Virus record (IMG/VR): IMGVR_UViG_3300020174_001540
Span: 1-64,000 of that record
Source of the DNA: a virus
Reading direction: 5' to 3' (one strand)
DNA length: 64,000 bases
Shown: positions 58,314 to 64,000 of the stretch, piece by piece
Position numbering within the stretch: the stretch's first letter is position 1
Layout: the number at the start of each line of letters is the position of its first letter
Made by a program: the position numbers and the translations under genes
Notes under the pieces: generated by a model
The model's input: the letters and a program-made list of their open reading frames with translations, nothing else
What the model was told of the DNA's origin: nothing
Databases searched by the model: none

Positions 58314-60304
58314 AACATTTACTATTAACAACTGCATTAGTCATACCAAGCTGGGCTATTGCTGATACTTCGAGTTTACAAACATCATCTCACGGTTTAC
58401 TTGAGAACCAATGGGTTAAAGCTGGCATTAATAAAGACTCAGGCACATTTGGCTCTGGCGGAAGTACATCACCGGGCCTGTTATTTGATCCTGAAGGTTC
58501 GGGTACATTTAATTCTAGTTATGATTATCTGACGCCTGGCTCGCCGTTTGACGGACAAGCACTAAAGGTAGATGGCACAAATAAAGCAAATAATAATACA
58601 GGCTCAAAAACTATCGTTGACTCTGACGGTTTAACAGACGGCACAGACAGCATGACTTGGAGTGGTGATGTTGATGTTGATGGCGGTACATGGAATGTTG
58701 AAAATACATTTACATTAGAAGATAATAAACCATACATTGATGTTGAAACAAAAATTACCGCAGGTTCTGATGCTGATACTGTAGCATATGGTAAATTTAT
58801 TGACCCAGACTCACAAGGTATGCCGGGAGATAGTTCATCAACAGATAACGTACTTGGGTATTCAGGTGTTCCTGATACAAACATTGCCTTTTCAGAAGCA
58901 ACTGTTTCAAAGTATGCATTAGGTGTTTATTCAACGGATACAAACACTACTGCAGGCGTCAATGGTTGGTCACAAGAAGCAGATGGATATAACGGAACAA
59001 GTTATACAGATGCCGAAGGCAATGCTGTCAATTACGGCAATTCAGATGATACTATTGGTATTAGTTGGTCTTGGACTGGTGTATCAACAGGCGACATTCT
59101 TACAGCAAAATATGCTTATATCTTCGGCCCATCAGCGTTTGATGCACTTGATGATGCAGTAGATGGTGGAGCAGGCGGTGGTACTCCTGGTGAATTACCT
59201 ACAGGGTGGTCACTTGATGATGTTGGATCAGCAACAGATGCTGCCGAAAGCGGCGGAGCACCAACAGTTGTAAGTACCGCAACCGAAACTATTACTTCAA
59301 CATCAGAAGCAATAAGCACAACACTACCTGTTTTAACTGGTGCAATCACAACGCATGACTCATCTACAGCTGACGGTGTTCAAACTATTGACCGTGAAAC
59401 TACTACGACTGTAACAACACCGATGGATGTAACAACCACAAGCTTTGTTAGAACTACTGATACTATGAGTGACGGCAGCGAAGTTGTTACAGACGGTACT
59501 CCAACATCAACTACAGTTGTTCGTAATGATGCTGTTGTAACTGTAACTGATCCAGGTTCATTCGTTGGACGTATGGATCAAGCATCGCAATTAATCGGAT
59601 TAAATACTCATCGCAATTTAAATATAGCTGATGGCGTATCAGTAGGTCGCATTAACCATTCGATGGGTGATAACTACGAAGCAACATCAACGGTGGTTGG
59701 TCTTGGTCACACACTTGTAACCGACGATGCGTTAAGACTAAGCCTAGGTATTAATAGAATTGATACTGAAATGTCAGAAGGCGGCGATGGTGAAATAATA
59801 ACAAACGCTGTGTCTGCTGAATTAGGAAAGGCAATAGAAGATAAAGACATTACCGTCGTAGGACGAGTAAACATGGCTAAATCTGATATTGAATATTCAA
59901 GAACAATCGGTACTTTTTCTGCGGCAGGTGAAACATCAGCTTCTGACGTTTCTGCTGGGCTAACAATTGAAAAATCAACTGGTTCTGTTAGACCTTTCGG
60001 TGGATTAACTATCGGAAAATCAAGCACTGATGGATGGACTGAAACCGGAGATGTTCAAGCTGTTTTAACTCATGATGAAGCAGACGCTACATACAGATAT
60101 GGTACAATAGGTTTCAATATTGATGAAGGACCAATTACCGCTACATTTAGTAAAAACATTGGCGACAATGATGCCACTAATATAAGAATTGGTTTTGAAC
60201 AAGAAATAAATGAATATGCTATTGTCGGTGTAGATTATAATAGAACTTTGGATGAAGATAATTCAAGCAATTATTTCTCAGCAGGTATCAAGATACGGTT
60301 TTAA
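58310..60304 (+). CDS. Large secreted protein with C-terminal outer-membrane beta-barrel
   Basis: 664 residues. Signal peptide MKHLLLTTALVIPSWAIADT. The N-terminal part (to about 290) is a beta-rich domain with acidic loops (SDGLTDGTDSMTWSGDVDVD). A Gly/Thr linker region follows (about 290-420, many TTTVTT segments). The final ~240 residues (from about VGRMDQASQLIG) alternate like barrel strands and end in SAGIKIRF with the C-terminal Phe that directs barrels to the BAM complex, as in autotransporters. Could be a surface adhesin, amyloid anchor or outer-membrane modifier. Confidence 0.68.
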   Translation: MKHLLLTTALVIPSWAIADTSSLQTSSHGLLENQWVKAGINKDSGTFGSGGSTSPGLLFDPEGSGTFNSSYDYLTPGSPFDGQALKVDGTNKANNNTGSKTIVDSDGLTDGTDSMTWSGDVDVDGGTWNVENTFTLEDNKPYIDVETKITAGSDADTVAYGKFIDPDSQGMPGDSSSTDNVLGYSGVPDTNIAFSEATVSKYALGVYSTDTNTTAGVNGWSQEADGYNGTSYTDAEGNAVNYGNSDDTIGISWSWTGVSTGDILTAKYAYIFGPSAFDALDDAVDGGAGGGTPGELPTGWSLDDVGSATDAAESGGAPTVVSTATETITSTSEAISTTLPVLTGAITTHDSSTADGVQTIDRETTTTVTTPMDVTTTSFVRTTDTMSDGSEVVTDGTPTSTTVVRNDAVVTVTDPGSFVGRMDQASQLIGLNTHRNLNIADGVSVGRINHSMGDNYEATSTVVGLGHTLVTDDALRLSLGINRIDTEMSEGGDGEIITNAVSAELGKAIEDKDITVVGRVNMAKSDIEYSRTIGTFSAAGETSASDVSAGLTIEKSTGSVRPFGGLTIGKSSTDGWTETGDVQAVLTHDEADATYRYGTIGFNIDEGPITATFSKNIGDNDATNIRIGFEQEINEYAIVGVDYNRTLDEDNSSNYFSAGIKIRF

Positions 60305-60740
60305 ATCTCGGTAACACCACACCGCATTGTTCCATAATCTTATAGAGTGTAAGTAATGCTTCGCACTCAAATTCATGGTAGGTTTTTTGATTTAAAACAA
60401 TTGTATCTAATTCAGGAATGTCCATAGGGGCTATTACAATCTTATGAGGTAATAGCCCGCCGACATTAACAAGTCCTTCGACAATAGGAGAGTTTGCTCT
60501 TGTTGTAATACCGATGATACAGTCAGCAAAAGTTCCGTATTCATATATCCATCTTTTATGCCAACCCTCATCACCACCCAAGGCGGTTAGGTGAATAGCA
60601 TCAGGTGCAAAGCAATGTTTGCCAAGATGCCTTGTCATATCAGATGCAGCGTGTTGAGCAATAGCAAGGTTTCCGCCATTGCCTACAATAGCAATCTTTG
60701 GTGAATGAGATATTTTTTTAATAAGATTAAGATCTATCAA
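60288..60740 (-). CDS. SIS-domain sugar isomerase-like protein (GmhA type)
   Basis: 150 residues. SIS domain: KIAIVGNGGNLAIAQHAASDMTR (in two pieces, about residues 15-37), HLGKHCFAPDAIHLTAL, then GITTRANSPIVEGL, the classic GmhA-like loop. Phosphoheptose isomerases start ADP-heptose synthesis for LPS. It is shorter than bacterial GmhA. The gene converges with the barrel gene, overlapping it by 17 bases. Confidence 0.68.
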   Translation of the reverse strand: MIDLNLIKKISHSPKIAIVGNGGNLAIAQHAASDMTRHLGKHCFAPDAIHLTALGGDEGWHKRWIYEYGTFADCIIGITTRANSPIVEGLVNVGGLLPHKIVIAPMDIPELDTIVLNQKTYHEFECEALLTLYKIMEQCGVVLPRFKTVS

Positions 60741-61416
60741 GGTATTCCTCCACTAATTTTATATCGTCTGGTACATCAACCGCAGGTGTACGTTCATTAA
60801 TCATATATGGTATAACATCAACCATTCCTATGAATGCTAATGTGTCTAGTCCTTTATGTGCATATACTAATTCTTGATCATATTCTGGAAAATGCATAAT
60901 TGTACCAAGATCATATGCATATAAGCCATTAATACCAACAAGATTAGGACTATCAATTAATTCACGGTCAGGTGTTCGTGTTAAGTAAACAATTTTCCCA
61001 TTGCTGATAACAGCCTTAACTACGTTTACATTACTTCTTTCTTCATCGGTTAATGGATAACAACACTGAACCATTTCAGCATTTGTTTCAAACATTTTAC
61101 GAATGATTCCAGATATCATTTCAGGTGTAACACACGGTTCATCACTTTGTAAATTCACAATATAATCAGCATCAGTTTGAATAACCGCCTCAGCAACTCG
61201 TGAAGTACAAGTGTTGTGAATCTTTTTTGTTTTAATAAGATTAGGCGCCCATATGCTGTCGTATTCGTCAGCAGCTACATATACTTTATTAATATCTGCG
61301 CAAGCGTTCGCGTTATCAATACAATGATTAAGAACAGATTTACCGTTTACTTCGGCAAATATTTTGCTTGGGAAACGAGTTGATCCTGTTCTTGCTGGTA
61401 TAATACAATCAATCAT
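60727..61416 (-). CDS. CMP-sugar/KDO-type cytidylyltransferase (KdsB-like)
   Basis: 229 residues. IIPARTGSTRFPSKIFAEVNG (as IIPARTGSTRFPSKI, about residues 5-19) is the CTP-binding signature; LQSDEPCVTPEMI (about 89-101) matches the NLQGDEP loop of KdsB. The Arg/Asp pair NTCTSRVAEA also fits. It would activate KDO or a similar acid sugar with CTP for surface glycan synthesis. It overlaps the SIS gene by 14 bases. Confidence 0.78.
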   Translation of the reverse strand: MIDCIIPARTGSTRFPSKIFAEVNGKSVLNHCIDNANACADINKVYVAADEYDSIWAPNLIKTKKIHNTCTSRVAEAVIQTDADYIVNLQSDEPCVTPEMISGIIRKMFETNAEMVQCCYPLTDEERSNVNVVKAVISNGKIVYLTRTPDRELIDSPNLVGINGLYAYDLGTIMHFPEYDQELVYAHKGLDTLAFIGMVDVIPYMINERTPAVDVPDDIKLVEEYLDRS

Positions 61417-62239
61417 TTAATATATTCCTTATTTCCTCGGGTTTCAAATATGATATAGTTGAATACTCGATAGGTGCGGATACAGCTTCATTTCTGAATT
61501 GTAATATTTTGTTTGGGCTGATACCCATAAATCCCCACGTGTCGGGTAAGTTATCATAATAGTGAGTATATTTGGTTGTCGGTGTTCCCGTCATTCCTGC
61601 GGTGTAATAAGTACCGCCGTCATAACTAAAATGGTGTGTGGTTGATAACAATATATCATAGATTTCTTCCATTGTCAAGGAGTAATGAATAAATTTTACA
61701 CCATACCCAAACTCGTGAGCAATTTTAGTTATGTTCGGTAATATTGTTTTTTCTTTTTCCATTAATCCGCCGATCCGTCGCTTTGACATTAACGGTTCAG
61801 ATTTATGAATTGAAACGAATTTACCTTTCTTATTCCATTGTTTTTTAAACGGCCATAATTGATTTACCGTCCAAGGTGTTGCAACTGTCTGCTTTTGTTC
61901 GTACCGATATATGCTTACAATCATACCATTCTTAGGAGGTAGCATATTATTAAGAAACCATTTCATAACATCATATGAGGTTTCGGCATTACTAGGTTTA
62001 CGTTTAAATGGATTGATAAATTGTTCAGGCCACATAATAGAAACACGATATGGGCCTTGTGCATAGTCTTCATCTGACATTAATTGTGCTTTAAAGAAAA
62101 CATCACTTAATAAACACATAATAGTGCAGTGAGCATGGGCTGTATCAGCACAAAAACGTACTATGTGGGATGATGTTGGCAGTGAAATGCTTTTATTATT
62201 TTCACAACCTATATAAATAGTTTCAATTAGATTTGCCAT
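61409..62239 (-). CDS. Hypothetical protein near sugar genes
   Basis: 276 residues from the ATG at 62239, 24 bases after a perfect late octamer; a longer form from 62251 is possible. Segments THHFSYDGGTYYTAGMTGTP, NPFKRKPSNAETSYDVMKWF and HIVRFCADTAHAHC are distinctive but not recognised. It overlaps the KdsB-like gene by 8 bases, so it may belong to the same sugar pathway, for example as a glycosyltransferase. Confidence 0.5.
   Translation of the reverse strand: MANLIETIYIGCENNKSISLPTSSHIVRFCADTAHAHCTIMCLLSDVFFKAQLMSDEDYAQGPYRVSIMWPEQFINPFKRKPSNAETSYDVMKWFLNNMLPPKNGMIVSIYRYEQKQTVATPWTVNQLWPFKKQWNKKGKFVSIHKSEPLMSKRRIGGLMEKEKTILPNITKIAHEFGYGVKFIHYSLTMEEIYDILLSTTHHFSYDGGTYYTAGMTGTPTTKYTHYYDNLPDTWGFMGISPNKILQFRNEAVSAPIEYSTISYLKPEEIRNILND
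62212..62219 (+). promoter_or_regulatory. Late promoter of the CHASE2 pair, plus strand
   Basis: Perfect TATAAATA inside the start of the minus gene, 64 bases before the ATG at 62283. It would start the Cys-rich/CHASE2 transcript. Pairs with the minus octamer at 62263 in a converging arrangement. Confidence 0.55.
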
Positions 62240-62262
62240 GATATAATCCATTAATAAAATAA

Positions 62263-62270
62263 TATTTATA
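62263..62270 (-). promoter_or_regulatory. Late promoter of the gene at 62239, minus strand
   Basis: Perfect TATAAATA on the minus strand, 24 bases before that ATG. Confidence 0.65.
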
Positions 62271-62282
62271 AGGAGTATAAGA

Positions 62283-62405
62283 ATGATAGGTCAAGAGAGA
62301 TTTTGTAAAAAGTGTGGTCACCGCTGCCACTGTTATGCATCAGACTGTAAAGAATGCGTCAATGATGTTTGCACAAGCTGCGACTGCAAGAAAGATAAAG
62401 AATGA
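62283..62405 (+). CDS. Cys-rich miniprotein (40 aa)
   Basis: 40 residues with AAGGAG at seven bases. Nine Cys and two His: FCKKCGHRCHCYASDCKECV, then CTSCDCKKDKE. Probably binds two zinc ions. Its stop overlaps the next ATG (ATGA), so it is coupled to the CHASE2 cyclase. Not recognised; a small regulator or a metallothionein-like piece. Confidence 0.6.
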   Translation: MIGQERFCKKCGHRCHCYASDCKECVNDVCTSCDCKKDKE

Positions 62406-64000
62406 AAAATATTTTATTATCTCCTATATGGAGCATATTATTGTTAGGGTTACTTGCTTGGCTGCATACTATTAATCCTTCATTCATTGAAAGTTTAAGA
62501 TTACGGTATTTTGACCAGCTTATTGTAAATCAAGAGGTTGTCCCAAATAACATTTATTCAGTAAACATTGATGAAGATGCAATAACCGAATATGGACAAT
62601 GGCCATTTCCTAGACAAGTATACTCAGAATTTATTATAGATCTGTACAATAGAGGTGCAGGTCTTGTTGTTTTAAATATTCTTATGTCTGAACCTGATAG
62701 ATCCGGCGGAGATGAAGACCTTGCTATAACTATGCAGCAAGTACCAATAATTTTAACCATGCTTGGAGCTGAGGAGAACAAAAATGAAGCGATTAATCCA
62801 GGAGCCTCTATTATTAATAGCGATTATATTTCTCTCATTCCAAGTGTACCTGGGATTATCGCTAACATCAATGAGCTTGAAACTAATGCAGTGGGGTCAG
62901 GAATCATCAACACATTCCCAGAGATCGACGGGGTTACCCGCAGAGCACCGTTGGTATTCGAGTCCGGGGGGAACCTCTTCCCTAATGTCACCCTTGAGGT
63001 ATTGCGAGTCCTTGCCGGAGACCCATCCTTCCAAATCAAGTTGTCGCCGCTCGGGGTTGATAAATTAAGAATACCACAATTTGGAATGATACCAACAAAT
63101 GAGGTTGGCGAGGTATGGATAGATTGGTCTCAAGGTTATCAATCAGAATCAATAATGAATTTGCCAGATGATTTAGGAGGTGCTGTAGTATTTGTTGGAC
63201 CAACAGCTGCAGGTACTATTCAACCGATTTCAACTGCGGTTGGTGGAGTATATCCACAAGAAATACAAGCAGCAATGCTTGGTACTGTATTTAATGAGTC
63301 AAACATCACACGTCACGCCGATGCAAAAGCATGGGGTGAACTGGCTGCTCTAATTGTAGCAGGGCTATTAATAATTGGTTTATCCTATTGGACTTTTATA
63401 GGCATCGGCGCATTCGTATTAACGATTGGCGGCTTTATAGGAGGGTCTATCTATGTATTCCAAAGTTCAAATTTACTTATTGACGGCATCACTATTTCTG
63501 TTATGCTGTTCCTTGTTGGTAGTTTACGATATATTGTAAAATTCGTAGACGAGTTTTTACAGAAACAAGCAATCAAAAAACAATTCGCGGGTTACGCTTC
63601 ACCAACGGTTGTTAAGTTATTACAAGAAAATCCGTCGTTAGTTAAGGATGGGCAAAAGAAAGACGTATCAATAGTATTCAGTGACCTTCGCGGTTTTACT
63701 CCTTTAGGAGAAAGCTTTGGCGATGATGTTAAAGGCTTAACGGAGATTATGAATGGTTATATGGATGCAATAACCGAACCAGTATTAGATGCCAATGGCA
63801 TGATTATTAAGTATATCGGCGATGCTTCAATGCATATTCACAACGCACCGATAGATGATCCTGACCACCCACGAACCGCGGTGCAAGTGGCTTTCAAAAT
63901 GCTGAAAGCAGTGGAGAAATTTAATGTGGCACTTCAAAGAAGTAACCGGCCGCCAGTGGGCATGGGTGCTGGTATTAATTCTGGCCTGGGTTACATTGGG
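62402..64000 (+). CDS. CHASE2-domain class III adenylate/guanylate cyclase, truncated by window edge
   Basis: Open to the right edge; 533 residues seen. N-terminal membrane helix (WSILLLGLLAWLHTI), then a CHASE2 sensor domain outside the membrane (about residues 25-300: LRLRYFDQLI, VNIDEDAITEYGQWPFPR, and VVFVGPTAAGTIQPISTAVGG). Three membrane helices follow at about 305-385. The cyclase domain starts near 420: FSDLRGFTPLGES with metal Asp about 428, KYIGDASMHI with Asp about 474 and an adenine-type Lys, then GAGINSGLGYIG. It would make cAMP in the host cytoplasm in response to a periplasmic signal. No frameshift. Confidence 0.88.
   Translation, partial: MKNILLSPIWSILLLGLLAWLHTINPSFIESLRLRYFDQLIVNQEVVPNNIYSVNIDEDAITEYGQWPFPRQVYSEFIIDLYNRGAGLVVLNILMSEPDRSGGDEDLAITMQQVPIILTMLGAEENKNEAINPGASIINSDYISLIPSVPGIIANINELETNAVGSGIINTFPEIDGVTRRAPLVFESGGNLFPNVTLEVLRVLAGDPSFQIKLSPLGVDKLRIPQFGMIPTNEVGEVWIDWSQGYQSESIMNLPDDLGGAVVFVGPTAAGTIQPISTAVGGVYPQEIQAAMLGTVFNESNITRHADAKAWGELAALIVAGLLIIGLSYWTFIGIGAFVLTIGGFIGGSIYVFQSSNLLIDGITISVMLFLVGSLRYIVKFVDEFLQKQAIKKQFAGYASPTVVKLLQENPSLVKDGQKKDVSIVFSDLRGFTPLGESFGDDVKGLTEIMNGYMDAITEPVLDANGMIIKYIGDASMHIHNAPIDDPDHPRTAVQVAFKMLKAVEKFNVALQRSNRPPVGMGAGINSGLGYIG

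Overview
The window is part of the genome of a marine T4-like myovirus (contractile tail), AT-rich by eye. The evidence is a T4-type baseplate module (homologues of gp25, gp6, gp53, gp48, gp5, gp27, gp26, gp51 and a tape measure), T4-type replication genes (gp45, gp44, gp62, RegA), T4-type late promoters (TATAAATA), and the small conserved proteins typical of T4-like cyanophages and pelagiphages (Hsp20, the YPPFYAMQSC secreted protein, the NPFEIRADML protein). The host cannot be fixed from sequence. A Gram-negative marine bacterium is implied by outer-membrane lipoprotein and beta-barrel genes, and a phasin-like protein hints at a host that stores polyhydroxyalkanoate. Both ends of the window cut through genes, so this is an internal piece of the genome.

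Layout. 1-12452 (minus): a cut subtilase-like protein, a fibre-like protein, and the baseplate wedge and hub genes. 12505-17363 (plus): head completion, tail-tube-fold protein, hub assembly genes and tape measure, read divergently from gp48 through two back-to-back late promoters. 17356-37133 (minus): early and middle genes for DNA metabolism and host takeover. These are a GT-B-like protein, small conserved proteins, Hsp20, dUTPase, RegA, clamp and clamp loader, DexA-like exonuclease, cytosine-C5 methylase, a sugar-nucleotide/kinase fusion, an adenine-methylase-like protein, dCMP deaminase, a complete FabF ketoacyl-ACP synthase, a dCMP-hydroxymethylase-type enzyme and nucleases. 37354-46397 (minus): a packed modification island with sulfotransferase, GNAT, Asp/Asn-hydroxylase-like, methyltransferases, QueC-like PP-loop enzyme, SGNH hydrolase, glycosyltransferases and two radical-SAM enzymes. 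46403-49948 (minus): duplicated structural or fibre-associated genes.

50427-51300 (minus) is a stable-RNA locus. A consensus sigma70 promoter reads through about 380 nt of dense stem-loops, then tRNA-Trp(CCA), a small ORF, tRNA-Pro(TGG), another structured stretch and a strong terminator. 51298-52891 (minus) carries a DUF6065-like protein, a thermonuclease and a small acidic protein.

52904-60304 (plus) is the most unusual part: a late-promoter-driven envelope/secretion operon. It has two related membrane proteins, CsgF-like and CsgG-like proteins, two curlin-repeat secreted proteins, a FecR-domain protein, a tiny membrane protein, a small outer-membrane-barrel-like protein and a large protein with a C-terminal beta-barrel. 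After three minus-strand sugar genes, a plus-strand pair follows at 62283: a Cys-rich miniprotein and a CHASE2-class III adenylate cyclase that runs off the right edge. The phage thus appears to carry a curli-like extracellular amyloid system, plus sensor parts that could link it to cAMP signalling.
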